A stretch of DNA of 61,748 nucleotides from an uncultured Bacteroidales bacterium (GCA_903945175.1 CAJAUM010000062.1:1-61748); one strand, 5' to 3'; numbered from the stretch's first letter, positions 33,701 through 41,960 are shown. Made by a program: numbers and translations. The notes: generated from the sequence alone by a model not told the origin.

Positions 33701-35285
33701 CATAAAAGGTAAATTCGTAATTATCGGGAAGGTCGATCGGGAACAGTTTCTGAATTCCGCCGTAGCCGGTACCTTTGGTAAAATCGTAATCGAAACGGAT
33801 GGCCTTGCCTGTCAATCCTTTTTCATTGGAGAGCTTCAGGTTTACCCCATCGGATTTGATAAACGTCCATCCCGTTGTGTTTTCAAATTCATCCAGGGTT
33901 TTGGTTAGAGGCTTGTACCCGAGTGTGGTTAAACCTTTTTGGATGATCGGATCCTTCATCACATAATTCCAGACCAGCCCCGTTCTGAAATTTTCGATCA
34001 TGATCAGCATCGGGCCTTCATCAATACCGATAAAATCATCGTTGAACCATTTGGCGGTGGGGTTGAAGGAATCATAATAGCCGTATTTGCCCCATAACCG
34101 CTGGCCATACTTCTTATTGATTGATTTGATGGTCGGCAAAACGATCTCAGGAGCAAATGGCAGCGATGAGAGGGGACCATAGGGTGCGATGGTTCCGTCG
34201 TCAAAATAGTTGTAATCGGGCCCGCTGGTTCCTCTTCCGGCATAACCCAGGAACTTCTTATCCCCGGAATTGTACCTCTCCGTAGGTCCGTCGCTGGCAG
34301 TGACACCCCAGCAAAGCGAATCATACCCGATCCACCCTTTGGGATTATCGATGGCATACTGCCGCTGAACGTAGGTTGCGCGACGGGAGTTCTCAAAGTA
34401 ATCGATTCCCTTGTCCTTCATGTATTCATCAACAATGCCGCGGTAATCAATAAATGCCTGTGAAAACTGATGGCCAAACAAAGGAGGAAAAGCTACGTGC
34501 GAAAGTCCTTTGTACGGGGTGTTCCATTGGTACGATTTCAGCCATGCCTTGTAACTTTCTCCGGCATTTTCCATCCCGCTGCCGGCTGCCAATACATAAA
34601 GGAAAAGCCCCTCGTTATAACCGCTCCATCCGTAGGTATGCAATCCGTTTTCGGGCGACCAGCCCATGGAGATCGTGTTGGCGAATTTACCCGAATCGGG
34701 CATGCGCATAAAATCCCAGTCAATCCTGCCAAGGATCATGGCTGCAAGCAAACGGATCTGTTTTTCAACTTCATTGTCCAGGGTGTAGTAGTTCCGGGCG
34801 AAGATGATCCCCATCATCAGCAGGCCGGTATCGATGGAGGAAAGTTCACACTTCCATTCACGTGTTCCGGAATTCATCCTGAGGAAATGGTAGTAAAATC
34901 CCTTGTATCCCGTAACATTTGTATCGGCGCTTTGAACTGAACCGGCAAAGAATTTCAGAATCCGGAGGGTAATCTGCGCTGCCTGGTCGCGGGTGATCCA
35001 TTTTCTTTCGGCACCGATGGCGAAGGCAGGCAATCCGAAACCGGTTGAGGCAATGCTGGCAGGAGCCCATTTTGCGGTACGGTCTTTAACAATGCCCATT
35101 TCAGGATGATGTTCTTTTAGAAAGAAAAGAAAGGTTTTACGCTGGATTGTATCGAGCATGGTCTCCTCATCATGGGTTAACGGGTAGTTGACCTTTCCTT
35201 TGGATTTAAATACTGGCTGAGGTGGCTGTGCAGCAGCTATGGCAAAAGGAAAAACCACAAACAAAATAACTGTGCTGATTTTCAT
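30798..35285 (-). CDS. Giant multidomain glycosidase: GH144-like glycoamylase domain, carbohydrate-binding domain, F5/8-type C domain, second (alpha/alpha)6 catalytic-like module
   Basis: 1495 aa from the ATG at 35285, which begins a signal peptide (MKISTVILFVVFPFAIAAAQ); the in-frame upstream ATG at 35348 is unlikely because the -7 box lies between. Order: PF10091 glycoamylase/GH144 domain (about 30-455; RKTFLFFLKEHHPEMGIVKD, STGFGLPAFAIGAERKW, YHFLRMNSGTREWKCELSS); carbohydrate-binding jelly roll (about 465-620); F5/8 type C domain (about 623-745); beta-sandwich plus (alpha/alpha)6 toroid (about 760-1420; SYERSWIRDGALTSSALL near 1068, HDSHGEMIYLIREYF); short beta C-terminus. GH144 members are endo-beta-1,2-glucanases. 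No T9SS domain is seen, so it is probably periplasmic or released by another route. It is first in the operon with transporter, GH35-like and GH94 enzymes. Confidence 0.85.
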   Translation of the reverse strand: MKISTVILFVVFPFAIAAAQPPQPVFKSKGKVNYPLTHDEETMLDTIQRKTFLFFLKEHHPEMGIVKDRTAKWAPASIASTGFGLPAFAIGAERKWITRDQAAQITLRILKFFAGSVQSADTNVTGYKGFYYHFLRMNSGTREWKCELSSIDTGLLMMGIIFARNYYTLDNEVEKQIRLLAAMILGRIDWDFMRMPDSGKFANTISMGWSPENGLHTYGWSGYNEGLFLYVLAAGSGMENAGESYKAWLKSYQWNTPYKGLSHVAFPPLFGHQFSQAFIDYRGIVDEYMKDKGIDYFENSRRATYVQRQYAIDNPKGWIGYDSLCWGVTASDGPTERYNSGDKKFLGYAGRGTSGPDYNYFDDGTIAPYGPLSSLPFAPEIVLPTIKSINKKYGQRLWGKYGYYDSFNPTAKWFNDDFIGIDEGPMLIMIENFRTGLVWNYVMKDPIIQKGLTTLGYKPLTKTLDEFENTTGWTFIKSDGVNLKLSNEKGLTGKAIRFDYDFTKGTGYGGIQKLFPIDLPDNYEFTFYVKAESPANNFEIKFIDSTGNNVWWVNNRNYDFPTEWKKIRIKKRHINFAWGPTTDQSLTRVDRIEFTIASFVGGKGTIWLDDLKFEPLQPETQSYPVPSVTASSSVQSHSPEFMVDHSNVSYWQSREVKDQQVIIDFTTRREFGGLQINWLKGHYAKNFDVLLSEDGQRWEKVYSVQSNRGEVSFIRLPEAEARFVKIDLAQSASDKGFGIGELKFLDIKSSLSLNDFLIYTAKNSPVGNYPRYFLEQASYWTITGVNNDVKEALINEDGLVEAEKARFSIEPMIRIGDSLYNWSNVKSVQSMGLSEDKSEFNFVPSVTWHCQDLKFSTGVTASGEANKNSRLDISYAFANLSGEPKDFEFYLLVRPYQVNPYYQFLNLTGGAGKIHAIKEDGPVVVVDDKVVLFQKKPDFFTAGTFDDGNIVDFIRSGNIPQNKSALDQSGLASGLIKYRFHLNPGERTEFFAVVPFYPEKLTAENPVTENVTQEVDKATEFWKSKTGHIKFNLPASANRIVNTYKSNLAYILINRDKAGIQPGSRSYERSWIRDGALTSSALLKSGIVQEVKEFIEWYTSYQYENGKAPCVVDLRGPDPVPEHDSHGEMIYLIREYFNFTKDTIFLRSKNRNVLKAVEYLESLIAERSTAHFKNGNDSVRAYYGLVTESISHEGYSAKPMHSYWDNFFTMKGLKDAAEIQKILGEKEAYERIAKVRDTFKENLYNSLQLAMKTRKINYIPGCVELGDFDATSTTIALTPCNELNNLPRPQVYNTFEKYYEFFKNRRDGKLNWMNYTPYENRLIGSYIILDQPDRAHELIKFFLDDQRPQGWNHWAEVVWKDYRIPRYIGDMPHTWVGSDFINAIRAMFVYENEYDQSLVLAAALYQDWIDSPAGMSVEHLPTYYGEISYAIKKEGNNYHFSISGDVTLPANGIKIRNFNGSKPPLKVTVNGIESKDFNDKEISVNVMPAEVVIYY

Positions 35286-35311
35286 CTGTTTTTGTGTGGA
35301 ATGTTGAAAAA

Positions 35312-35319
35312 CAAAAATA
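35312..35319 (-). promoter_or_regulatory. -7 promoter box of the GH144-GH94 operon
   Basis: The minus strand reads TATTTTTG, matching TAnnTTTG, 27 bp before the ATG at 35285. This supports 35285 over 35348 as the start of the GH144-like gene. Confidence 0.6.
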
Positions 35320-35358
35320 GCTAAATTGGCGGAAACGAAGCTAAACAATTATTTTTCA

Positions 35359-35366
35359 TACCTTTG
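35359..35366 (+). promoter_or_regulatory. -7 promoter box of fbaA
   Basis: TACCTTTG is a perfect TAnnTTTG match, 26 bp before the fbaA start codon and back to back with the divergent operon promoter. Confidence 0.65.
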
Positions 35367-35391
35367 AACACGTCAATTAAAACAAACGATT

Positions 35392-36471
35392 ATGTCAGAA
35401 AAAATAAAAGATAAAGTTGCTCCGGGAGTTGCAACCGGACAGGCTGTTCAGGAAATTTTTCGTATTGCAAAGGCCAACCGCTTTGCCTTGCCGGCGGTGA
35501 ACGTGATTGGTACCGATTCGGTCAATGCTGTTATGGAGGCTGCAAAAAGTGTGAACTCACCGGTGATCATCCAGTTTTCGAATGGCGGAGGTGTCTTCTA
35601 CGCCGGAAAATCTCTGAAAAATGAGCATGAATCCGTTGCCATCAAAGGCAGCATCTCAGGTGCACAGCATGTGCATGAGATAGCAGCCATGTATGGCATC
35701 CCGGTGATCCTGCATACCGATCATGCTGCAAAAAAGCTGCTGCCATGGATCGACGGTCTGCTGGATGCAGGTGAAACATACTTTAAAACATATGGAAAGC
35801 CGCTGTTCAGTTCACACATGCTTGATCTATCGGAAGAATCGCTGGAGGAGAATATTGAGATATGCAAGCGCTACCTCGAACGCATGAGCAAGATGGGGAT
35901 GACCCTGGAGATCGAGCTGGGTGTAACCGGCGGTGAGGAAGACGGGGTTGACAACACAGGCATCGACAGTTCACGGCTTTATACGCAGCCCGAACATGTG
36001 GCCCATGCCTATGAGTCGTTGTCAAGCGTGAGTCCCAACTTCACGATCGCTGCCTCCTTTGGCAATGTTCATGGGGTTTACAAACCGGGAAATGTAAAAC
36101 TTGAACCTGTCATCCTTCATAATTCACAGGTATATATCCAGCAAAAATTCAATACGGCCCCAAATCCGGTCAATTTTGTTTTTCATGGCGGATCGGGATC
36201 AGAGCCCGAAAAAATTGCTGAAGCGCTCGGCTATGGCGTCGTGAAAATGAACATCGACACCGATACCCAATGGGCATTCTGGGAAGGGGTTCTGAACTTC
36301 TACAAAAAGAACAGCGGATACCTGCAGGGGCAGATTGGCAATCCCGAGGGAGAAGACAAGCCCAACAAGAAGTTTTATGATCCGCGTGCCTGGCTGCGTG
36401 AGGGTGAAAAATCGGTGGTTGAACGGCTGAAGACCGCGTTCAAGGATCTGAATTGCATTGACAGGTATTAA
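35392..36471 (+). CDS. fbaA: Class II fructose-bisphosphate aldolase
   Basis: Zinc-dependent cleavage of fructose 1,6-bisphosphate to DHAP and glyceraldehyde 3-phosphate in glycolysis and the reverse in gluconeogenesis. At 359 aa it matches the class IIA (FbaA) length. Motifs are FALPAVNVIGTDSVNAVMEAA, IILQFSN-like IIQFSNGGG, VILHTDHAAKK with Zn-binding His, the Glu-rich ELGVTGGEEDGVDN loop, FGNVHGVYKPGNV and VFHGGSGS (phosphate and Zn binding). It ends in a 4-bp overlap with the convergent universal stress protein gene. Confidence 0.97.
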   Translation: MSEKIKDKVAPGVATGQAVQEIFRIAKANRFALPAVNVIGTDSVNAVMEAAKSVNSPVIIQFSNGGGVFYAGKSLKNEHESVAIKGSISGAQHVHEIAAMYGIPVILHTDHAAKKLLPWIDGLLDAGETYFKTYGKPLFSSHMLDLSEESLEENIEICKRYLERMSKMGMTLEIELGVTGGEEDGVDNTGIDSSRLYTQPEHVAHAYESLSSVSPNFTIAASFGNVHGVYKPGNVKLEPVILHNSQVYIQQKFNTAPNPVNFVFHGGSGSEPEKIAEALGYGVVKMNIDTDTQWAFWEGVLNFYKKNSGYLQGQIGNPEGEDKPNKKFYDPRAWLREGEKSVVERLKTAFKDLNCIDRY

Positions 36472-37319
36472 AACCCTTGTCCCGCTGCCAGTGTGTCTTT
36501 TGGGCGGATGCTCAGTACGGGTATGGGTGAATTATTCACCATCTGGTGTGCATAGGAACCGAGAAAGATATTTGACGTTTTGGTTTCCTGTGCCGTCATG
36601 ATGGCAATGAGGTTGGCGTCGATTTTTTTGGCGTATACAACCGTTGCATCGGATATATTCATACAATCAACCTGGTCAACATGGAAGGGAATCTTTTCCT
36701 CTTCACAATGCCTGATTACCTGCGCCGCATAGAGGTCGACCTTTTGTCTCATCGCCTTGAGCATAGAGGTATTCAATTTAAGAATATAGATTGTGGCATG
36801 GTGCTTTTTGGCAAGATAGCCCACAAATGAAGCTTTTTGTCTCGTCTCTTCTGCACTGTCGATGGGCAGAACAATTTTTGTCAGTGGTCGTTTGATATTG
36901 ATTCCTCCCCTGATGGTGATGACAGGACATATACTGGCTGAGATGATTTTGTTGGCATTGCTTCCGATCCAGAATTCTTCGAAGCCCGACGCACCATGGG
37001 TTCCGGTGACAATTAGCATGGCTTTTATCGCCTTGGCTTCATCCGTGACCTCTTTATAAATTTTCCCCTTCCTGATTTTCCAGTACATTTTCAGTTCGGG
37101 ATGGTCCGGCTGATGTTTGGCGATCAGGTTTTCCATGGCTTGCTGCACCTCTTTCTGGGGATCCTTTGACTTGTCAATGTATTTGTACTTCTCCGAAGAT
37201 GCTTTTTCAACCCATAAAAGGATCAGTTCCGCTCCACAGGCATCCCCGATGGAGAGTGCATGGAGGAATGCATTGATGGAGCATTCAGAAAAATCGATGG
37301 CCACAATAATTTTATTCAT
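36468..37319 (-). CDS. Tandem universal stress protein
   Basis: 283 aa made of two UspA domains (about 1-145 and 150-280). Each begins with the usual hydrophobic strand and Asp (MNKIIVAIDFSECS, KIVLPIDSAEETR) and ends with an ATP-loop-like segment (GTHGASGFEEFWIGSNANKI; LGSYAHQMVNNSPIPVLSI). USPs are cytosolic nucleotide-binding stress proteins. It is the last of three minus-strand genes (USP, SPOR protein, USP), 17 bp after the SPOR gene. Confidence 0.92.
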   Translation of the reverse strand: MNKIIVAIDFSECSINAFLHALSIGDACGAELILLWVEKASSEKYKYIDKSKDPQKEVQQAMENLIAKHQPDHPELKMYWKIRKGKIYKEVTDEAKAIKAMLIVTGTHGASGFEEFWIGSNANKIISASICPVITIRGGINIKRPLTKIVLPIDSAEETRQKASFVGYLAKKHHATIYILKLNTSMLKAMRQKVDLYAAQVIRHCEEEKIPFHVDQVDCMNISDATVVYAKKIDANLIAIMTAQETKTSNIFLGSYAHQMVNNSPIPVLSIRPKDTLAAGQGF

Positions 37320-37336
37320 ATCCTTTGGATGTTAGG

Positions 37337-37765
37337 TCAATCTACTTTGGGTAAATTAATTTGATCAGTTATGATAAATGCATTGGGATAATCGCCGGAC
37401 AATTCATTTAAAAACCGCTGGGCATCAAGTTTGGTCCTGAAATCGCCAACCCGCACTTTGTAATTGGGGGACTTAAAGGTAAGATAAACGCCTGTTTCAG
37501 GAAATCGAGCCATGAATTCATCATACACCACCTGCGCCCTGGTTTTTGAATTATTTCCGGAATCAGAGAATAGCTGTATCCTGAATCCATCCATGGTTTT
37601 TATGGCCTGGCTGGCCTGGATGTGTTTATTCACCAGCTGTTCGATCCTTGGATCCTGTACAATCCCGGCTTCTCCTCCCGGCATGACCGATTCCTGGGCC
37701 ATGGTAAAGGGGGGGCGAATCAGCAGGATTAAAAGAACGGCGCCAGATAGGATCAGGTATCTCAT
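37337..37765 (-). CDS. Exported SPOR-domain protein
   Basis: 142 aa. A signal peptide (MRYLILSGAVLLILLIRPPFTMAQ) is followed by a SPOR domain (about 62-140; GFRIQLFSDSGNNSKTRAQ, YLTFKSPNYKVRVGDFRTKLDAQRF shortened here as NYKVRVGDFRTKLDA). SPOR domains bind denuded peptidoglycan, typically at division sites. The start overlaps the stop of the upstream universal stress protein by ATGA, so the two are translationally coupled. Confidence 0.9.
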   Translation of the reverse strand: MRYLILSGAVLLILLIRPPFTMAQESVMPGGEAGIVQDPRIEQLVNKHIQASQAIKTMDGFRIQLFSDSGNNSKTRAQVVYDEFMARFPETGVYLTFKSPNYKVRVGDFRTKLDAQRFLNELSGDYPNAFIITDQINLPKVD

Positions 37766-38607
37766 GGGGTATGGTTCTGCTTTTCCGTTGGGTGAATACT
37801 CAATACCGGGATGGGAGACTGGTTGATCAGTTGCTGTGCCTGCGCGCCAAGTAAAATATTTACGGGTGTTTCCTGTTCGGTCATGATGGCTATTAAATCA
37901 GCCTGTACATTGATTGCATATGAAAGAACGGCCTTGGTAAGATCATTGGACACAATGCTGTCCTCGATAAAACGAACCTGCTGCTGCTGCAGGTATGAAG
38001 CGGCTGACTGCGTTATTTTCTCTGTTATCCGCTGGATGGACTTTAAATGGCTGCTATGGGTGGCTACCAGATGTACCTCTGACTTGAACAGTGTCGCAAG
38101 TTTTACAATGAACGGAATCTTCTGAAGCGATTCATTGGAGCCATCCATCGGGGCCAGGATCCGTTCGATTTTCGGTTTGATGTTGAAGTCATGCCGTACG
38201 GTAATGACGGGGCAGGCGGTGTAGGTCACAATTTTATAGGCGTTGCTTCCAATCCAGTACTCCTCATATCCTGAAATACCATGGGCTCCTGTAACGATTA
38301 ACTCTGCTTCATTCGACCGGGCCAGGTTATCCACTTCACGGTAAATCCTTCCCTTTTTGAGTTTATACTCCATGGATAGACCCTTTGCAAGTTTACTGCT
38401 GTACTGGGCGATTAATTCGTCGAATCGTTTTTTGGCCTCATTCCGGTTTTCATTCGATGTATCGGGATATACCGACTCCTGCGTACTGATCTTGTCAACC
38501 CATATCAAATGGATATCCGATTTCATTTTATTAGCGAGTGAAATGGCATACTCGACAGCGTGAATGGAAGTATTCGAAAAATCGACCGCAACAACAATGG
38601 GATGCAT
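37762..38607 (-). CDS. Tandem universal stress protein
   Basis: 281 aa, paralogue of the USP gene at 36468-37319. Two UspA domains: MHPIVVAVDFSNTS and GAHGISGYEEYWIGSNAYKI in the first, RILAPMDGSNES and LGAQAQQLINQSPIPVLSI in the second. The near-identical architecture indicates a gene duplication around the SPOR gene. It is first of the three-gene minus-strand unit and is divergent from ruvB. Confidence 0.92.
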   Translation of the reverse strand: MHPIVVAVDFSNTSIHAVEYAISLANKMKSDIHLIWVDKISTQESVYPDTSNENRNEAKKRFDELIAQYSSKLAKGLSMEYKLKKGRIYREVDNLARSNEAELIVTGAHGISGYEEYWIGSNAYKIVTYTACPVITVRHDFNIKPKIERILAPMDGSNESLQKIPFIVKLATLFKSEVHLVATHSSHLKSIQRITEKITQSAASYLQQQQVRFIEDSIVSNDLTKAVLSYAINVQADLIAIMTEQETPVNILLGAQAQQLINQSPIPVLSIHPTEKQNHTP

Positions 38608-38678
38608 AGCAAGGGGTTTAAAAAATAATAACGTAAAGATAGCATAAATAATTACAAAGGAAATAGATAGAATTAATT

Positions 38679-38686
38679 TACTTTTG
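38679..38686 (+). promoter_or_regulatory. -7 promoter box directly before ruvB
   Basis: TACTTTTG matches TAnnTTTG and ends only 2-5 bp before the candidate ATG codons (38689, 38692). Transcription would start about at the ATG, suggesting a leaderless mRNA and excluding a GTG start at 38686. Confidence 0.55.
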
Positions 38687-38688
38687 TG

Positions 38689-39714
38689 ATGATGAATGAA
38701 AACCTTGATCCTTCCGGAAATTTGTTAAATCCGGCAGAAAAAGAGATAGAAAAAGCTTTAAGACCCAGCGGGTTTATCGAATTTTCAGGTCAGGAAGCCA
38801 TCGTTGAAAACCTGAAGATTTTCGTACTTGCCGCCAGGCAGCGGAATGAAGCGCTTGACCATGTTTTGCTTCACGGTCCACCGGGTCTTGGAAAGACTAC
38901 GCTGGCCCATATCATTGCGAATGAACTGCAGGTGAATATCCGGGTGACCTCGGGGCCGGTGATTGACAAGCCCGGGGATCTTGCGGGATTGCTGACCGGT
39001 CTGGAGCCGAACGATGTGCTGTTTATTGACGAGATTCACCGGTTATCCCCTGTGGTGGAGGAATATCTTTATTCAGCCATGGAGGATTACAAGATTGACA
39101 TCATGATCGAAAGCGGTCCGAATGCCCGGAGCATCCAGATCAAACTGAACCCCTTCACCCTGGTCGGGGCTACCACACGGTCAGGATTGCTTACAGCGCC
39201 GCTTCGTTCGCGTTTCGGGATCAATTCACGGCTAAACTATTACCAGGCCGGCACCCTCGACCAGATCATTCACCGCTCTGCTGAGATCCTGGATGTTCCC
39301 ATCGACAAGGCGGCCGCTTCCGAAATTGCACGCCGCAGCCGGGGTACACCCCGCATTGCCAACCTGCTGCTGCGCAGGGTTCGCGATTTTGCCCAGATCA
39401 AAGGCGACGGTAAAATCGACCTGAAGATCAGCCAGTATGCACTCAGCGCCCTGAATGTGGATAAAAATGGTCTTGATGAGATGGACAACAAGATCCTGAT
39501 GACCATCATTGAAAAATTCAAAGGAGGGCCTGTCGGACTGGGGACCATTTCAACCGCAGTTTCTGAAGATGCCGGAACCATCGAGGAGGTGTACGAACCA
39601 TTCCTCATCCAGGAGGGCTACCTCATGCGTACGCCGCGCGGACGCGAAGTGACGGAACTGGCATACCGGCATCTTGGGAAGATGAAAGCTGGGACGCAGG
39701 ACAGACTGTTTTGA
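38689..39714 (+). CDS. ruvB: Holliday junction branch migration helicase RuvB
   Basis: AAA+ motor of the RuvAB complex that drives branch migration at Holliday junctions. The AAA+ core carries Walker [13 protein letters not shown], Walker [11 protein letters not shown], sensor 1 [11 protein letters not shown] and the arginine finger region LRSRFGI. A winged helix follows ([10 protein letters not shown] and [15 protein letters not shown]). Length about 341 aa is normal. The ATG at 38692 is an equally good start; the -7 box makes the GTG at 38686 implausible. The stop codon overlaps the first unit of a 7-bp tandem array, with queG next. Confidence 0.98.
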   Translation: MMNENLDPSGNLLNPAEKEIEKALRPSGFIEFSGQEAIVENLKIFVLAARQRNEALDHVLLHGPPGLGKTTLAHIIANELQVNIRVTSGPVIDKPGDLAGLLTGLEPNDVLFIDEIHRLSPVVEEYLYSAMEDYKIDIMIESGPNARSIQIKLNPFTLVGATTRSGLLTAPLRSRFGINSRLNYYQAGTLDQIIHRSAEILDVPIDKAAASEIARRSRGTPRIANLLLRRVRDFAQIKGDGKIDLKISQYALSALNVDKNGLDEMDNKILMTIIEKFKGGPVGLGTISTAVSEDAGTIEEVYEPFLIQEGYLMRTPRGREVTELAYRHLGKMKAGTQDRLF

Positions 39715-39741
39715 ATTACCAATTACCAATTACCAATTACC
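39714..39741. repeat. Short tandem array, four 7-bp units (AATTACC), ruvB/queG junction
   Basis: Four perfect AATTACC units, starting on the last base of the ruvB stop codon, then a degenerate fifth (AATGACG). The queG start follows at 39765. Unlike the other arrays, the unit has no stop codon on the sense strand. Confidence 0.93.
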
Positions 39742-39764
39742 AATGACGAATTTTTGATTTTCTG

Positions 39765-40751
39765 ATGTCGGGATCCGGAGGTAAAAAATCAACAGGAATT
39801 AATGGAGCGCAGATTCGTGCCGAGGCGCGGCGGCTTGGGTTTTCGTTCTGCGGGATGGCGCGAAATGAGCCGCTGGAGGACCTAAGAGCGTTATATACCC
39901 GCCTAATCCAACGGAAAGGCCCGGCTGGATTGAAATATCTTGAGACCTATCTTGAGAAGCGTTTAAATCCGGAGCTTATACTGAAGGGAGCCCGGTCTGT
40001 TATCGCAGTTATGATGAATTATTATCCGCAGGATGAAATCCCCGGAACCGGCAATTTTATCATCTCAAAATATGCCTATGGCCGCGATTATCACCTGTTG
40101 ATGCGTGAACGGCTTGGATTGCTTATAGCATTTTTGAAATCCATCACTGCGGATCTGAGTGGCAGGGAATCCGAGGATTCGGGTCCGGTCTATGATCTGC
40201 ATGCCAGGGCATTCGTGGATTCAGGTCCGGTTTTGGAGAAAGCCTGGGCTCAGCGATGCGGGCTGGGGTGGCAGGGAAAAAACACCCTGGTCATCCATCC
40301 GTTGGCAGGTTCGTTTTTTTTTATCGGGATCATCCTTACAACCCTGGAGCTTGAACCCGATGCGCCGGAATCAGACCATTGCGGCTCATGCGAAAAATGC
40401 ATCAAAGCCTGTCCGACCGGGGCGCTTGATACACCCTACCAGCTCGATATCCGGCGCTGCATCTCATACCTGACCATTGAAAGCAAGGAAGAGATACCAG
40501 TTGAATTAAAAGGAAAGCTGAAGGATCGCATTTACGGTTGCGACATTTGCCAGGATGTTTGCCCCTACAACCGTTTCGCGGTGCCTAACGGGATTCCTGA
40601 ATTCGACCCGTCTGAACCCTTGATGCAGATGAGAAAAAAGGAGTGGCTTTCCCTGACGGAAGCTGATTTCGACAGGATGTTCGCAGCCACGCCTGTTAAA
40701 AGAATGGGATACGCGCGATTGATGAGAAACATTCGTGCGGCTTCACAGTGA
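39765..40751 (+). CDS. queG: Epoxyqueuosine reductase
   Basis: Cobalamin- and Fe-S-dependent reduction of epoxyqueuosine to queuosine in tRNA, the last step of queuosine biosynthesis. Two [4Fe-4S] motifs are visible: CGSCEKCIKACPTGAL and CDICQDVCPYN. The QueG N-terminal domain has YAYGRDYH, DLHARAFVDSGPVLEK and GLGWQGKNTL. The length of 328 aa is typical; the C-terminal HEAT-like extension of some QueG proteins is absent. It follows ruvB across a 7-bp tandem array and overlaps the convergent ubiX gene by 9 bp at the 3' ends. Confidence 0.96.
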   Translation: MSGSGGKKSTGINGAQIRAEARRLGFSFCGMARNEPLEDLRALYTRLIQRKGPAGLKYLETYLEKRLNPELILKGARSVIAVMMNYYPQDEIPGTGNFIISKYAYGRDYHLLMRERLGLLIAFLKSITADLSGRESEDSGPVYDLHARAFVDSGPVLEKAWAQRCGLGWQGKNTLVIHPLAGSFFFIGIILTTLELEPDAPESDHCGSCEKCIKACPTGALDTPYQLDIRRCISYLTIESKEEIPVELKGKLKDRIYGCDICQDVCPYNRFAVPNGIPEFDPSEPLMQMRKKEWLSLTEADFDRMFAATPVKRMGYARLMRNIRAASQ

Positions 40752-41336
40752 TGATCCCCATGCATAGCTATCCACGTCAAATCCGGCAAGGTTGAGCACC
40801 CTGTCAACGACCGTCAGAACCAGGGCTTCGATGGTGGCAGGGTGACTGTAAAATGAAGGTGATGCAGGGCAGATGACGGCGCCGGCTTCGGTAAGCAGTT
40901 TCATGTTGTTCAGGTGAATCAGGCTGAGCGGGGCTTCACGGGAAACGAGAATGAGTTTTCTCCGTTCCTTCAGCATGACATCTGCTGCGCGGGTAAGCAA
41001 ATCTGATGACACGCCCGATGCGATTCTCCCAAGCGTCCCCATCGTACAAGGGCATATGATCATCACATCATACCCTGCCGACCCCGATGCCACAGGTGCA
41101 AAAAAATTATCGGGTTTATAAAATGTAAACTTCCCCGCCCCCATCCTCCGAGGGTCTTCAATCCTTTCAGGCTCCTCACCGAGTTCAAATTTCCAGACGG
41201 CTCTGGCGTTTTCGGAAAAGATCACCCCGCAGGTCTCTATCTGATCCTGCAATCCCTGAAGGCGTTCCAGCAGCATTTTGCCGTAGATGGCGCCGCTGGC
41301 ACCCGTGATTCCTATGATAATCTTATGTTTTGACAT
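40743..41336 (-). CDS. ubiX: Flavin prenyltransferase UbiX
   Basis: Makes prenylated FMN, the cofactor of UbiD-type decarboxylases. Motifs are IIIGITGASGAIYGKMLLE (flavin-binding), ASGSAGYDVMIICPCTMGTLGRIASG and the LVSREAPLSLIHLNNM loop; the late PSFYSHPATIEALV segment is also typical. The length of 197 aa is normal. No ubiD gene is present in this window. It lies 6 bp after the start-proximal outer-membrane protein gene on the same strand and is convergent with queG. Confidence 0.96.
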   Translation of the reverse strand: MSKHKIIIGITGASGAIYGKMLLERLQGLQDQIETCGVIFSENARAVWKFELGEEPERIEDPRRMGAGKFTFYKPDNFFAPVASGSAGYDVMIICPCTMGTLGRIASGVSSDLLTRAADVMLKERRKLILVSREAPLSLIHLNNMKLLTEAGAVICPASPSFYSHPATIEALVLTVVDRVLNLAGFDVDSYAWGSSL

Positions 41337-41342
41337 ATCCTT

Positions 41343-41960
41343 TTACAGTTCTCTTGGTTTGAAATCCCAGATCAATCCAAATGATAAAACATTGTTATAC
41401 TGACCCACCTCAAACAGGATGCGCCGGTAACCATTGGCCACACCGTTCCGTATGGACAGGATCGAATAGTTAAAGCGCACATTCACCCTCAGATGGCTGG
41501 TGATATACCCGTTAAATCCAAGGATCCCGGCTAAAGTTACCGGCCTTAACGGAACTGTTGAAGGAGGGTCGAAGCCATTGACAAGCTCTTCTGATCCGAT
41601 CAGGATATCCATGGCGGGACCTATTTCGGCAGAAAACCGTTTATGAAAAGAAAACTGGTAAAGGATGGGTATTTCGAGGTAATGTAGCCGGAGCAGATAG
41701 GTCATTCCGGTATTGGTGATGGTATCTCCATTCTGCCTGCTTCCTTTCTGAATATACTCCATCTCCATCTGGAAGGCGGAGCGCCGGGATACCTGCAAAC
41801 CGACAAATGCACCACCATAAAAACCAAATTTATGATATCCTCCCCACGTGTCACCATCAACCTGGCTCACCAAACCACCAGCCAATAAACCTCCGTTGAA
41901 TTTCTGGGAAAATCCAAAAAGCGGGAGAATAAACAACAGGGAAAAAATAATCTTGCGCAT
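41343..41960 (-). CDS. Outer-membrane beta-barrel protein (PorT-like)
   Basis: 205 aa. A signal peptide (MRKIIFSLLFILPLFGFSQ) is followed by an eight-strand-type beta-barrel pattern: alternating strands such as NGGLLAGGLVSQVDGD, GFYGGAFVGLQVSRR, FQMEMEYIQKGSRQ and LEIPILYQFSFHKR, with a final aromatic strand (LSFGLIWDF). This is typical of the PorT/OMP_b-brl_2 family common in Bacteroidota. It is upstream of ubiX and divergent from the PhoB-like regulator. No specific function can be assigned. Confidence 0.85.
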   Translation of the reverse strand: MRKIIFSLLFILPLFGFSQKFNGGLLAGGLVSQVDGDTWGGYHKFGFYGGAFVGLQVSRRSAFQMEMEYIQKGSRQNGDTITNTGMTYLLRLHYLEIPILYQFSFHKRFSAEIGPAMDILIGSEELVNGFDPPSTVPLRPVTLAGILGFNGYITSHLRVNVRFNYSILSIRNGVANGYRRILFEVGQYNNVLSFGLIWDFKPREL

